NCBI RefSeq assembly: GCF_017357385.1
Contig: NZ_CP071632.1
Coordinates: forward strand, 2,113,501 to 2,177,500
Reading direction: 5' to 3'
Source: Rhizobium sp. NZLR1
GTDB taxonomy: Bacteria; Pseudomonadota; Alphaproteobacteria; Rhizobiales; Rhizobiaceae
Length of the DNA stretch: 64,000 nucleotides
Shown here one piece after another: positions 30,871 to 39,874 of this stretch (position 1 is its first letter; each line of letters opens with the position of its first letter). A program made the translations under genes and the position numbers. The notes below the pieces were generated by a model that was given only the letters and a program-made list of their open reading frames with translations, searched no databases and was not told where the DNA came from.

Positions 30871-31379
30871 TCGTTACGGCACAATCGCCGTCACCATGCA
30901 TTGGCTGACCGCGATAGTCTTGCTCGTTGCCCTTGTCTCCGGTTTCCGAGCCGGAAATGCCGTCGAGCCGCTCGCAAAGGCGGCGCTTCTCCGCGTGCAT
31001 ATCCAGCAGCGATCATGGTTCTTTTGCTGACCGTGTGTCGCATCGCCTGGTGGTCGCTTTTCGATAAGAAACCGCTGCGAGCGAAGGGGGCACCCTCGTG
31101 GCAAGAGCGGTTGGCGCGCGTTGTTCATCTTGTCCTCTATGTCGTCATCCTCGGCATGATCGCGAGCGGTTTCGGCATGATCGCGCTGAGCGGCGCGGTG
31201 CAAGCCATATTCGGAGCTGGCACGGAATTGCCGGACTTCCACCTCTATTCACCGCGCCTGCCACATGGGCTTGGGGCCAATCTACTGCTCGCGCTGCTCT
31301 TCACCCATGTTGGGCGGCACTATTCCATCAGTTCATCCGCAGCGACGGGTTGCTCTGGCGCATGTGGTATGGGCGCTGA
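30851..31379 (+). pseudogene. Broken cytochrome b561-like membrane protein gene
   Basis: From GTG 30851 the frame reads RKSTTDRYGTIAVTMHWLTAIVLLVALVSGFRAG... to RVHI, then is broken near 31003. One more C (ATCCC for ATCC) restores PAAIMVLLLTVCRIAWWSLFDKKPL and the following membrane segments. A second break near 31312-31314 is repaired by one extra G and then gives the C-terminus AALFHQFIRSDGLLWRMWYGR. The His residues expected to bind heme (in MHWLTA, RVHI, VVHLVLY, FHQF) are present. So a cytochrome b561 gene with two single-base deletions, both in short homopolymers. It overlaps marR by 20 bp. Confidence 0.8.
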
Positions 31380-31516
31380 GAACGAAACTAGGCATCCCGG
31401 AACCGCGCTTGCGACGAGAAAGTCGCACCGCTGGCATGCCAATTCTTCAGCTAAAATCCCGTCGTCAGATGCGCGAGCTTCTTGATCTTCTCGGCCGGCC
31501 CGCTTAATTGCCGCCT

Positions 31517-31969
31517 ATGCCGCAATTCGAAACGCACCGTCCCGTCCCGCACACACCCGAACAGATGTTTGACCTCGTTGCCGATGTCGAGCGCTATCCG
31601 GAATTTCTGCCGCTCTGCGAAGCCCTGGCCATCAGGAGCCGCAAGGAGCGCGACGGCAAGATCCTGCTCGTCGCCGATATGACGGTCGGGTACAAGGCGA
31701 TCCGCGAGACCTTCACGACCCAGGTGCTGCTGAACCGGGCCGAGCACGTTATCGAGGTCAAATATATCGATGGTCCGTTCAGATATCTCGACAATCGCTG
31801 GCATTTCGCCGAGACGCTGACCGGCGGCTGCACCGTCGATTTCTTCATCGACTACGAGTTCAAGAGCCGCATCCTCGGGGCGTTGATGGGCTCGATGTTC
31901 GACCGCGCCTTCCGCATGTTCACCGAAGCCTTCGAGACCAGGGCAAACCGGATCTACACGACGGCCTGA
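31517..31969 (+). CDS. RatA/COQ10-family START-domain protein
   Basis: 150-residue polyketide cyclase/START-like protein: ETHRPVPHTPEQMFDLVADVERYPEFLPLCEALAI at the start and FRYLDNRWHFAE... followed by VDFFIDYEFKSRILGALMG. Annotated as RatA toxin in E. coli, but in alphaproteobacteria the orthologue of eukaryotic COQ10, thought to bind ubiquinone or its precursors. ATG 31517 is chosen; TTG 31508 would add three residues. It is usually found right after lipA; here the accessory patch 28.1-31.4 kb separates them. Confidence 0.88.
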   Translation: MPQFETHRPVPHTPEQMFDLVADVERYPEFLPLCEALAIRSRKERDGKILLVADMTVGYKAIRETFTTQVLLNRAEHVIEVKYIDGPFRYLDNRWHFAETLTGGCTVDFFIDYEFKSRILGALMGSMFDRAFRMFTEAFETRANRIYTTA

Positions 31970-31992
31970 CGCGGCGACCGTCGAAGGTGTCG

Positions 31993-32496
31993 TCAGCCGG
32001 CGAGGAGCGAGTGCACCATTTCCAGCGCCGTCCGGACGGTTGCCAGCCGAACCTCGCTGCGGCCGATATCGCCATAGAGCATCTTTCGATGGATGAGCGC
32101 GCCGGCGCGTGACTTGGCGGCGAGATGCACGAGGCCGACGGGTTTTTCGGGCGATCCGCCGCCAGGGCCGGCAATGCCGGTGACGGCAATGGCGATTGCG
32201 GCGCGCGAGCGGAAGAGGGCGCCATGCACCATCTGCCGCGCCGTTTCCTCCGACACCGCCCCGAAGCGCAGCAGCGTTTCCGCTTGCACGCCGAGCAATT
32301 CGATCTTCGCGGTATTGGTATAGGTCACAAAGCCGCGGTCGACGACGGCCGAGGAGCCCGATATCTCGGTCAGCGCGCCGGCGATCAATCCGCCAGTGCA
32401 GGATTCGGCGGTCGAGATCACCAGCCCGGCGGTGGTGAAGTCACGGATGATCGTCTCCGCCGCCGACAGAATATCCTGAGGAAAAAGGCTCATCAT
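31993..32496 (-). CDS. CinA-family protein / nicotinamide-nucleotide amidase
   Basis: 167 residues corresponding to the C-terminal amidase domain of CinA (PncC-like), which deamidates nicotinamide mononucleotide. Family blocks: [24 protein letters not shown] with the catalytic Ser, [18 protein letters not shown], and [25 protein letters not shown]. The N-terminal MoaB-like domain of full CinA is absent, as usual in this stand-alone form. Its ATG overlaps the ispDF stop (ATGA); a second ATG three bases on has better spacing to GGGAGG. Confidence 0.9.
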   Translation of the reverse strand: MMSLFPQDILSAAETIIRDFTTAGLVISTAESCTGGLIAGALTEISGSSAVVDRGFVTYTNTAKIELLGVQAETLLRFGAVSEETARQMVHGALFRSRAAIAIAVTGIAGPGGGSPEKPVGLVHLAAKSRAGALIHRKMLYGDIGRSEVRLATVRTALEMVHSLLAG

Positions 32497-33710
32497 TTCC
32501 TCCCGCGATAGACGACGGTCGCCGTGGCGATCGCCGCGATGCCTTCGCGCCGGCCGACGAAGCCGATCGTCTCGTTGGTGGTCGCCTTGACCGAGCAGCG
32601 CTCGATATCGATACCGAGATAATCCGACAGTTTCGCCCGCATGGCTTGGCGATGCGGGCCGACCTTCGGCGCCTCGGCGATCAGCGAGACGTCGGCATTC
32701 ATGATCGTGCCGCCGTGATCGCGCACGATCCGGGCGGCATGCTCGATGAAGATCCGCGACGCCGCGCCCTTCCATTGCGGGTCGGATGGCGGGAAATGAT
32801 CGCCGATATCGCCGGCGCCGCAGGTGGCAAGCAGCGCGTCCGTCAGCGCATGCAGCGCGACGTCGGCATCGGAATGTCCTTTAAGCTTCTGGTCATGCGG
32901 AATGAACACACCGCAGAGCGTCACGCCATCGCCTGCTTCAAGCTGGTGCACGTCGTACCCATTGCCTGTGCGCACATCGGGAAGCGGTGACGTCGACAGC
33001 TTGTCGTCGGCCATGGCGATATCCTTCTTCACCGTCAGCTTGACGTTATCGGGCGTGCCCTCGACGATCGTCACCGGAATGCCCAGCCATTCGGCGATAG
33101 AGGCATCGTCGGTGAAATCGCTTCGCCCGCTCGCCGCCGCCTTTTCATGCGCGTCAAGGATCGTTTCGAAAGCGAAGGACTGTGGCGTCTGCGCCGCGTA
33201 GAGGTGCTCGCGCGAAACGGTCGTCAGCACGGTGCCGGCGCTGTCGGCGCGTTTCAGCGTGTCGGTGACCGGGATCGCCGGCAGCACCGCCTGCGCGCCG
33301 TCGCCGAGGCTCTCGGTAATGCGGTCGAGAAGCACGTGGTCGAAGAACGGCCGCACGGCATCGTGGATCAGCACATGGCTGATTTGCTTGTCCTTGAGAT
33401 ATCTGAGACCGGCCAGCACGGATTGCTGGCGGGTCGCGCCGCCATGCACCATTTCGATCGGTGTTGCCGAGATGATGTGGCGAAAGGCTCTGGCAAACAG
33501 CGCCTCGTCATCGGGATGAATGACGACGACGATCTCGGTCGCCGCTTCCCATGTCATGAAGTTTTCAAGCGTATGCACGATAACCGGCTTGCCGCCGATC
33601 ATGCGATATTGCTTGGGGCCTTCCTTTGAGGAGCCTGCACGCTCGCCGCGGCCGGCGGCAACGATGACAATTCCAGCCGATATCGGTTGCTTAGAAGGCA
33701 TTTGCAGCAT
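32493..33710 (-). CDS. ispDF: Bifunctional MEP cytidylyltransferase / MECDP synthase
   Basis: One polypeptide for two non-consecutive steps of the MEP isoprenoid pathway. Residues about 10-230 are IspD ([12 protein letters not shown]...[40 protein letters not shown]). Residues about 245-402 are IspF ([61 protein letters not shown]). The fused form is common in alphaproteobacteria. Start at 33710 (MLQMPSKQ); a second Met at residue 4 is possible. Divergent from dusB. Confidence 0.96.
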   Translation of the reverse strand: MLQMPSKQPISAGIVIVAAGRGERAGSSKEGPKQYRMIGGKPVIVHTLENFMTWEAATEIVVVIHPDDEALFARAFRHIISATPIEMVHGGATRQQSVLAGLRYLKDKQISHVLIHDAVRPFFDHVLLDRITESLGDGAQAVLPAIPVTDTLKRADSAGTVLTTVSREHLYAAQTPQSFAFETILDAHEKAAASGRSDFTDDASIAEWLGIPVTIVEGTPDNVKLTVKKDIAMADDKLSTSPLPDVRTGNGYDVHQLEAGDGVTLCGVFIPHDQKLKGHSDADVALHALTDALLATCGAGDIGDHFPPSDPQWKGAASRIFIEHAARIVRDHGGTIMNADVSLIAEAPKVGPHRQAMRAKLSDYLGIDIERCSVKATTNETIGFVGRREGIAAIATATVVYRGRK

Positions 33711-33876
33711 AAATCCCCTAAAATATGCGGAATTGACCCGAGTGCTCTAACGTCTTGCTTTGGCCTTTTCCAGCATCTGCCCGAAAAATATCGATTTCGA
33801 TCCCAGCCCCCTTGGCAAGCCGGGGAACAATGGCTAAAAATCATGCAGTTCCACAGCATGCCCGAAAGATAATCAT

Positions 33877-34872
33877 TTGATTTCCAAGGACCTCGCAGCG
33901 CCTTTCCGAGTAGGACCCGTCTCCGTGCGGAACCGCGTCGTGCTGGCGCCGATGTCCGGCGTCACGGACATGCCCTTCCGCGAGCTCGCCTGGCGCTTCG
34001 GTGCCGGCCTCGTCGTCACCGAAATGGTGGCAAGCCGCGAACTGGTCAACGACACCGCCGAATCCTGGTCGCGGCTGCGGGCCACGGGCTTCCGGCCGCA
34101 TATGGTGCAGCTCGCTGGCCGCGAAGCGCACTGGATGGCTGAGGCGGCGAAGATCGCTGCCGATCACGGCGCCGATATCATCGACATCAACATGGGCTGC
34201 CCGGCGAAGAAGGTGATCGGCGGTTATTCCGGCTCGGCGCTGATGCGCGATCCCGATCATGCGCTCGGCCTCATCGAGGCGACGGTTAGGGCCGTCGACA
34301 TTCCGCTGACGCTGAAGATGCGCCTCGGCTGGGATGAAAATTCCATCAACGCGCCCGACATCGCGCGCCGCGCCGAGGCGGCCGGCATCCGGCTGGTGAC
34401 CATTCATGGGCGCACCCGCATGCAATTTTATGAAGGCCGTGCTGATTGGGATGCGATCCGCGCCGTCCGCGAGGCGATCTCCATTCCGCTGATCGCCAAT
34501 GGCGATGTCGAAACTGCAGAGGACGCGCAGGAAATATTGCGCCGCTCCGGTGCCGATGCCGTCATGATCGGCAGGGGCTGTCAAGGCAGGCCGTGGCATG
34601 CCGGCGTTATCGCCGGTGGCGCCGAGCCGCACCGGCAGGAGATCGCCGATGTCGCCGTCGAACATTACGCGATGATGCTCGATTTCTACGGCGAGGCGGT
34701 GGGGATCCGCCATGCCCGCAAGCATCTCGGCTGGTATCTCCAGCGTTTCGCCGCTGATCTCACCGGTGGCGAAAAGGCAGCGATCATGACCTCACGAGAT
34801 CCGCGCGAGGTGGCCGCGCGCCTTTACGAGGCGCTGGCATCAACTGTTGTCGACAGCCGGGAGGCGGCATGA
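33877..34872 (+). CDS. dusB: tRNA-dihydrouridine synthase B (NifR3)
   Basis: FMN-dependent enzyme that reduces uridines in the tRNA D-loop. Blocks: [48 protein letters not shown] with the catalytic Cys, [26 protein letters not shown], and [15 protein letters not shown]. 331 residues. No ATG fits; the TTG at 33877 gives the expected N-terminus ([16 protein letters not shown]). It is the promoter-proximal gene of the nifR3-ntrB-ntrC operon known in rhizobia and overlaps ntrB by 4 bp. Confidence 0.93.
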   Translation: MISKDLAAPFRVGPVSVRNRVVLAPMSGVTDMPFRELAWRFGAGLVVTEMVASRELVNDTAESWSRLRATGFRPHMVQLAGREAHWMAEAAKIAADHGADIIDINMGCPAKKVIGGYSGSALMRDPDHALGLIEATVRAVDIPLTLKMRLGWDENSINAPDIARRAEAAGIRLVTIHGRTRMQFYEGRADWDAIRAVREAISIPLIANGDVETAEDAQEILRRSGADAVMIGRGCQGRPWHAGVIAGGAEPHRQEIADVAVEHYAMMLDFYGEAVGIRHARKHLGWYLQRFAADLTGGEKAAIMTSRDPREVAARLYEALASTVVDSREAA

Positions 34873-36023
34873 CGAAGGATATGACTTCTCCGCCCGATCA
34901 CGCCGGCGGGACCGTCGCCATGGCCGTGCTCAACGCCATCCAGAACCCCGTCGTCATGGTCGACGAATCCGGTTTCGTCGTTTTCGCCAATTGGGAGGCG
35001 GAGGCCTTCTTCGGTGCCAGCGCCCCGCATCTGGCGCGTTACCGCATCTCGACCTTCATTCCCTTCGGCAGCCCGCTGCTTGCCCTGATTGACCAGGTGC
35101 GCGAGCGCAAGGCCCCGGTCAACGAATATCGCGTCGACCTGAGTTCGCCGCGCCTCGGCCAGGACAAGCTCGTCGATCTCTATGTCGCCCCGGTGCTCAG
35201 CGAACCCGGCGCCGTCGTCATCGTCTTTCAGGAACGCTCAATGGCCGACAAGATCGACCGGCAGCTGACGCATCGCGCCGCTGCTCGATCGGTGACCGGT
35301 CTCGCCTCGATGCTGGCGCATGAAATCAAGAATCCGCTCTCCGGCATTCGTGGTGCTGCCCAGCTGCTCGAACAGTCTGCGGTCGACGAAGACCGGGCGC
35401 TGACCCGGCTGATCTGCGACGAGACCGACCGCATCGTCTCGCTGGTCGATCGCATGGAAGTCTTTTCCGACGAACGCCCCGTCGACCGCATGCCGGTCAA
35501 CATCCATTCCGTGCTCGATCATGTGAAGGCCGTTGCCAAGGCCGGTTTTGCCCGCAACATCCGCGTCACCGAGAGCTACGACCCGTCGCTGCCGGCGGTC
35601 TATGCCAATCGCGACCAGCTCGTCCAAGTCTTCCTCAATCTCGTCAAGAACGCCGCCGAAGCGGTCGGTGATCGGCCGGAAGGCGAGATCATGTTGACGA
35701 CGGCCTATCGGCCCGGCATCCGTCTCTCGGTTGCCGGCACGCGCGAAAAGATCTCGCTGCCGCTGGAATTCTGCGTTCACGACAATGGCCCCGGCGTTCC
35801 TGCCGATCTGTTGCCGCATCTCTTCGATCCCTTCATCACCACCAAGCCGAACGGCAGCGGCCTCGGCTTAGCGCTCGTCGCCAAGATCATCGGCAATCAT
35901 GGCGGCATCATCGAATGCGACAGCCAGAACAGCCGCACGACATTCCGCGTTCTCATGCCGGCGTCCAAGGACGCTTCGCTCGAGGACGCCTCTATAGCAA
36001 GCTCGACAGGACCTTCTCGATGA
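34869..36023 (+). CDS. ntrB: Nitrogen regulation sensor kinase NtrB
   Basis: Soluble histidine kinase that phosphorylates NtrC under nitrogen limitation, restrained by PII. 384 residues: N-terminal PAS domain (about 15-130, [30 protein letters not shown]), HisKA with the phospho-His in [22 protein letters not shown], and the ATPase with N box NLVKNAAEA and G boxes [28 protein letters not shown]. No membrane helix. Overlaps dusB and ntrC by ATGA-type junctions, so the three are coupled. Confidence 0.97.
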   Translation: MTKDMTSPPDHAGGTVAMAVLNAIQNPVVMVDESGFVVFANWEAEAFFGASAPHLARYRISTFIPFGSPLLALIDQVRERKAPVNEYRVDLSSPRLGQDKLVDLYVAPVLSEPGAVVIVFQERSMADKIDRQLTHRAAARSVTGLASMLAHEIKNPLSGIRGAAQLLEQSAVDEDRALTRLICDETDRIVSLVDRMEVFSDERPVDRMPVNIHSVLDHVKAVAKAGFARNIRVTESYDPSLPAVYANRDQLVQVFLNLVKNAAEAVGDRPEGEIMLTTAYRPGIRLSVAGTREKISLPLEFCVHDNGPGVPADLLPHLFDPFITTKPNGSGLGLALVAKIIGNHGGIIECDSQNSRTTFRVLMPASKDASLEDASIASSTGPSR

Positions 36024-37471
36024 CAGCTACGATCCTCGTTGCAGATGATGATGCGGCCATCCGGACCGTGCTCAACCAGGCTTTGAGCCGCGCCGGCTAT
36101 GACGTCCGCATCACCTCCAACGCCGCTACCCTCTGGCGCTGGATTTCGGCGGGTGAGGGCGATCTGGTCGTCACCGATGTGGTGATGCCGGACGAAAACG
36201 CCTTCGACCTGCTGCCGCGCATCAAGAAGGCGCGTCCCGACCTGCCCGTTCTTGTCATGAGCGCGCAGAACACCTTCATGACCGCCATCAAGGCCTCGGA
36301 AAAGGGCGCTTACGACTATCTGCCGAAGCCCTTCGATCTCACCGAGCTGATCGGCATCATCGGCCGTGCGCTCTCCGAGCCGAAGCGCAAGCCGGCCAAG
36401 CTCGAAGACGATATGCAGGACGGCATGCCGCTCGTCGGCCGTTCGGCGGCGATGCAGGAAATCTATCGCGTTCTCGCCCGCCTGATGCAGACGGACCTGA
36501 CGCTGATGATCACCGGCGAATCCGGCACCGGCAAGGAGCTCGTCGCCCGCGCCCTGCATGACTACGGCAAGCGCCGCAACGGCCCGTTCGTGGCGATCAA
36601 CATGGCGGCGATCCCGCGTGACCTGATCGAATCGGAACTGTTCGGCCATGAGAAGGGCGCCTTCACCGGTGCGCAGACCCGCTCGACCGGCCGCTTCGAG
36701 CAGGCCGAAGGTGGCACGCTCTTCCTCGACGAAATCGGTGACATGCCGATGGACGCCCAGACGCGGCTTCTGCGCGTGCTGCAGCAGGGCGAATACACCA
36801 CCGTCGGCGGCCGCACGCCGATCCGCACCGACGTGCGCATCGTCGCCGCCACCAATAAGGACCTGAAGCAGGCGATTAATCAGGGCCTGTTCCGCGAGGA
36901 CCTCTATTACCGCCTCAATGTCGTGCCGCTGCGCCTGCCGCCGCTGCGCGATCGCGCCGAGGACATTCCCGATCTCGTGCGCCATTTCATCCAGCAGGCC
37001 GAAAAGGAAGGTCTTGGCTCCAAGCGCTTCGATCAGGAAGCGCTGGAACTGATGAAGGCCTATGCCTGGCCGGGCAATGTCCGCGAACTGGAAAATCTCA
37101 TCCGCCGTCTGGTGGCGCTCTATCCGCAGGATGTCATCACCCGCGAGATCATCGACGCCGAGTTGCGCTCCGATGTGCCCGACAGCCCGATCGACAAGGG
37201 TCCGATCCGCAACGGCTCGATGACGATCGCCCAGGCCGTCGAGGAGAACATGCGCACCTATTTCTCAGGCTTCGGTGAAAACCTGCCGCCGCCCGGCCTC
37301 TATGACCGCGTGCTGACGGAAATGGAATATCCGCTGATCCTCGCCGCGCTCACGGCAACGCGCGGCAACCAGATCAAAGCAGCCGATCTTCTCGGTCTCA
37401 ACCGCAATACCTTGCGCAAGAAGATCAGGGAGCTGGGTGTCTCGGTCTACAGAAGTTCCCGCACCGCCTGA
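36020..37471 (+). CDS. ntrC: Nitrogen regulation response regulator NtrC
   Basis: Sigma-54 activator for nitrogen assimilation genes. 483 residues: receiver (phospho-Asp in [17 protein letters not shown]), AAA+ domain with Walker A GESGTGKE and the sigma-54 contact loop GAFTGA, Walker [13 protein letters not shown], and a C-terminal Fis-type helix-turn-helix ([22 protein letters not shown]). ATG 36020 overlaps the ntrB stop. Its last 118 bases plus 11 bases beyond are repeated 8,534 bp downstream at 45888-46016, so the present 3' end may have come with the inserted block. See findings. Confidence 0.97.
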   Translation: MTATILVADDDAAIRTVLNQALSRAGYDVRITSNAATLWRWISAGEGDLVVTDVVMPDENAFDLLPRIKKARPDLPVLVMSAQNTFMTAIKASEKGAYDYLPKPFDLTELIGIIGRALSEPKRKPAKLEDDMQDGMPLVGRSAAMQEIYRVLARLMQTDLTLMITGESGTGKELVARALHDYGKRRNGPFVAINMAAIPRDLIESELFGHEKGAFTGAQTRSTGRFEQAEGGTLFLDEIGDMPMDAQTRLLRVLQQGEYTTVGGRTPIRTDVRIVAATNKDLKQAINQGLFREDLYYRLNVVPLRLPPLRDRAEDIPDLVRHFIQQAEKEGLGSKRFDQEALELMKAYAWPGNVRELENLIRRLVALYPQDVITREIIDAELRSDVPDSPIDKGPIRNGSMTIAQAVEENMRTYFSGFGENLPPPGLYDRVLTEMEYPLILAALTATRGNQIKAADLLGLNRNTLRKKIRELGVSVYRSSRTA

Positions 37472-37482
37472 GCGTGTTCGGG
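37354..37482 (+). repeat. Left direct repeat (ntrC 3' end), possible att site
   Basis: 129 bp covering the last 39 ntrC codons, stop included, and 11 bases beyond. Aligned without gaps to 45888-46016, I count 11 mismatches, nearly all at third positions. The repeats flank the block containing apbE, the PepSY fusion and the two-component system. Read as attL of an element that replaced the ntrC 3' end on insertion, by analogy with islands that use gene 3' ends. Confidence 0.8.
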
Positions 37483-37618
37483 CTTGCGCGGTACTACGGA
37501 GGGATGTCGAACGCATCCTCCCGGTCGCGATGACGCTCATGAATTGCTCATCGGCGCACGCGCCGGCTGAGCTGGCCCGGTATCAGATAGCGCTTCATGA
37601 ACATGGTGACCTTGCAAC

Positions 37619-37975
37619 TCAGGCTTCAAACGACTGAGCGCAAGACTGACAGAAAGGTGTGTGGGGGACTGCGCCAAGCCTCTTCTCGCCGACCGGCATG
37701 CTGCATTTCACACATGTGCCAAAAGTTCCGGCTTCAATCCGGTCCAACGCCGCTTGGACGGCGAGGAGCTCCTTTTGTCCAGCCTCGCCGAGTTCTTCCA
37801 GGACTTCATCGTTATTTCGCTCTGTGGCACGATCATTATCGTCAGGATTCCGAGGCTCTTCGAAATCATGCTCGATCGCTTGCAGGCGGGTTTCCAGCTC
37901 GCGCCGGCGTTGGTCAAGGATCGCCTTGTACTTTTCGATATGCTGCCTCGTTTGCGAGGAGGACTGCTTCTGCAT
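37619..37975 (-). CDS. DksA/TraR-family zinc finger protein
   Basis: 118 residues. Two parts: an acidic helical/coiled N-terminus (TRQHIEKYKAILDQRRRELETRLQAIEHDFEEPRNPDD...) and a C4 zinc finger (FGTCVKCSMPVGEKRLGAVPHTPFCQSCA, C-x2-C...C-x2-C). DksA-like proteins enter the RNA polymerase secondary channel and work with ppGpp. This one is short, resembling the small paralogues often found on islands and plasmids. The coiled-coil tip Asp pair of true DksA is not certain here (DRATERNND). Leftmost gene of the inserted block. Confidence 0.85.
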   Translation of the reverse strand: MQKQSSSQTRQHIEKYKAILDQRRRELETRLQAIEHDFEEPRNPDDNDRATERNNDEVLEELGEAGQKELLAVQAALDRIEAGTFGTCVKCSMPVGEKRLGAVPHTPFCQSCAQSFEA

Positions 37976-38056
37976 GATCGCTCTCCAGCCGGCCTTTTGT
38001 TCGCGACCGACACCGTGTTTTACTGGGAATTTCGCCCCTGACGGGAAGCGGCAAAG

Positions 38057-38197
38057 CTAGGCGTGTAGGGCGTCCGTCGGATTGATCCGAATCAAGGTAG
38101 CTTTCGATCCGCGAGTGCCGATGAGAGCGGATTTCGTCCTGTCGACCGCATCTTCGAAACGGGTCGCCAACAGGGTTCTATCGAACGTGTAGGTCAT
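38057..38197 (-). pseudogene. Short DUF302-like N-terminal remnant
   Basis: ATG at 38197 with a good AAGGAG site upstream gives only 46 residues: MTYTFDRTLLATRFEDAVDRTKS... then a stop. The first 25 residues match the start of DUF302 proteins (Y-x-F-x-RTL...FEDAV-x-RTK-x-AL), which are normally about 130 residues. I take it as a truncated remnant, although a real micro-protein cannot be excluded. It lies 81 bp upstream of the DksA-like gene and is oriented the same way. Confidence 0.4.
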
Positions 38198-38256
38198 GAG
38201 AAGTCTCCTTTGGGCGGTGGCTCCCATGCAACGGCCGTCAAATGCCGGGCCTCCAA

Positions 38257-38640
38257 TCACCTGTCCTGCATAAACGCCTGCATTTCCTCAGGCGTAACCT
38301 TGCCGTCATTGCTTGCGTCAACCGCGTCGAAGACGCGTTTATGGATCGCGGTCAACTCTTCGAAAGAAATTGCGCCGTCCCCATCACTATCAGCGATGGC
38401 AAACATGATCTTCACCATATGACCGCTCATTGGCCCCATCATGCGCATTCCTGGGGACATGCCAGATGGCATCATGTTGCGGCCCATCATGCCTGGCATC
38501 ATTTCCGATCCGTCCGCCTCGGGTTTAGCCTCAGACTGGGCCGGGTCTGGACTTTTCGTCTGGGCGGAGGCGATGCCCATGGCACCGACGGCACCGAGCA
38601 AGGCCAGCAGAGTGATCGTTGGCAGTCTGAACATGGACAT
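38257..38640 (-). CDS. Secreted EF-hand calcium-binding protein
   Basis: 127 residues. Signal peptide (MFRLPTITLLALLGAVGAMGIASA), a Met/Gly-rich linker (EMMPGMMGRNMMPSGMSPGMRMMGPMSG pattern, about residues 47-74) and two EF-hand loops: DSDGDGAISFEE and DASNDGKVTPEE, each with the D-x-D/N-x-D-G spacing and closing Glu. Predicted periplasmic Ca2+ binder; the Met-rich part could bind Cu(I). ATG 38640 has AGGAGAG upstream; an in-frame ATG 75 bases further up is weaker. It faces the same way as apbE and the PepSY gene. Confidence 0.85.
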   Translation of the reverse strand: MSMFRLPTITLLALLGAVGAMGIASAQTKSPDPAQSEAKPEADGSEMMPGMMGRNMMPSGMSPGMRMMGPMSGHMVKIMFAIADSDGDGAISFEELTAIHKRVFDAVDASNDGKVTPEEMQAFMQDR

Positions 38641-38952
38641 CCTGACTCTCCTCTTTGAGTGTTGTCCTCCACGAGTTGGAGCGTCCTTTGAAGATACGAC
38701 GCACATAGGGTTCAAACATTGCGCTGGATCAAACCACTTGCATGGTTCGAGTCGTCGATGAGGGACCGATCGACTTTGCGCCGCGTCATGCTTGCGATGC
38801 GAGCCACCAGAATCTCCGAGGAGTCATCGCGGCCGAAGCGATACCGAGGATCGAGCCGGACGACGCAAGAAACAAGGTGACTTCCGAGTGCGATGAGCTC
38901 GTCTCGGGGCCGGTAACGGATGAGCTTTCGAGCTGGCTTCTGCGAGGTCTGG
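38641..38952. other. Gene-free stretch between EF-hand gene and apbE
   Basis: Short open frames exist on both strands here but none has a recognisable domain, a supported start or codon use like its neighbours. No inverted repeat or terminator stands out. It may contain the promoter of the EF-hand gene. Confidence 0.4.
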
Positions 38953-39873
38953 TCAGCGCGCAAACAGGCCGCATCCGATCCCTTTCGGCTGGTCATGCCT
39001 GAGGAAGAGAACAGACAGACCGAGCCTTTCCGCGAGCGCAAGACCGTGTGCTTGGCCAAGAACCATCATCGCCGTCGCCCAGGCGTCGGCGCTCATGCAA
39101 TCGCAGGCGATCACGGTCGCCGAGGCGGGCGGATCTCTAAGCGGGAAGCCGAGGCGCGGCTCCATGGTGTGCGAGAGACGATGGCCGCCGACATCAATCC
39201 AGTGTCGATAGTCGCCTGACGTCGCAACGGCGGCATCATCCAGCTCGAGCATGGAATGCACGGCACGCACTTCCAGATTTGGCGTTTCGACGGCGACGGT
39301 CCAGCCACGACCGTCGGGCTGAGTGCCGAGTGCTTTCAGTTCGCCGTCGATGGCGAAGAGGCCGGCTTCGATTCCGTGCTCGCGCGCAGCCTTCGCCAGT
39401 TGATCGGCGCCATAACCCTTGGCGATGCCATTGAGATCGAAGCACATCTCGGAGTGCTTGCGGGCGCGTCCGGCGGACTTGTCCAGCTCGAGAACATCAT
39501 GGGCCGGGCTGCGTTTCGCAAGACGGGCGGTCCTGATCATGTCCTCGCTTGCGTCCAACATGCCGAAACCCCACGCGGTGGTGGCATCGCCCACGCCGAT
39601 ATCGAAGGCGCCGCCCGAGGTGCGGCCGATGGCAAGACCCGCTCCCAGCACGGTAAGCAGCCGGTCGGGCAGGGCAATCCATCCACCGGGTCGCGCGGCG
39701 TTCAAGCGATTCAGATCGCTTTCAGGCCTCCAGGTGGACATTTGTTTGTCGACTTCGGTCACGGCGTCGGCCATCGCCTTGCGGGCGGGGGCGACATCGA
39801 AATGCGATGGCATGTGAAAGAGGGCGGACCAGCGCGTGCCCATGGTCGGACCGTTCATCGCGTAGCGCGTCAT
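38953..39873 (-). CDS. apbE: FAD:protein FMN transferase ApbE
   Basis: Periplasmic flavinyltransferase that attaches FMN from FAD to Ser/Thr of target proteins. 306 residues with no obvious signal peptide from this start. Family blocks: MNGPTMGTRWSALFH, SDLNRLNA, GGAFDIGVGD, CFDLNGIAKGYGADQLA, AIDGELKALG and SGDYRHWIDVGGHRLSHTMEPRLGFPL, the metal/substrate site. DGELKALG replaces the commoner GGdvra-G. Start at 39873 is one base after the stop of the PepSY fusion gene, so they are coupled. An ATG 21 bases upstream would overlap that gene. The neighbour DUF2271 protein with TGAS is the likely target. Confidence 0.93.
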   Translation of the reverse strand: MTRYAMNGPTMGTRWSALFHMPSHFDVAPARKAMADAVTEVDKQMSTWRPESDLNRLNAARPGGWIALPDRLLTVLGAGLAIGRTSGGAFDIGVGDATTAWGFGMLDASEDMIRTARLAKRSPAHDVLELDKSAGRARKHSEMCFDLNGIAKGYGADQLAKAAREHGIEAGLFAIDGELKALGTQPDGRGWTVAVETPNLEVRAVHSMLELDDAAVATSGDYRHWIDVGGHRLSHTMEPRLGFPLRDPPASATVIACDCMSADAWATAMMVLGQAHGLALAERLGLSVLFLRHDQPKGIGCGLFAR

Positions 39874-39874
39874 G

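Noticed and set aside
37499..37521. Hairpin GGAGGGATG...CATCCTCC after ntrC as intrinsic terminator or sRNA
   Set aside because: No T run and a mismatch; too weak to call.
38712..39059. Possible leftward gene of 115 codons
   Set aside because: Overlaps the end of apbE, has no domain or convincing ribosome site.
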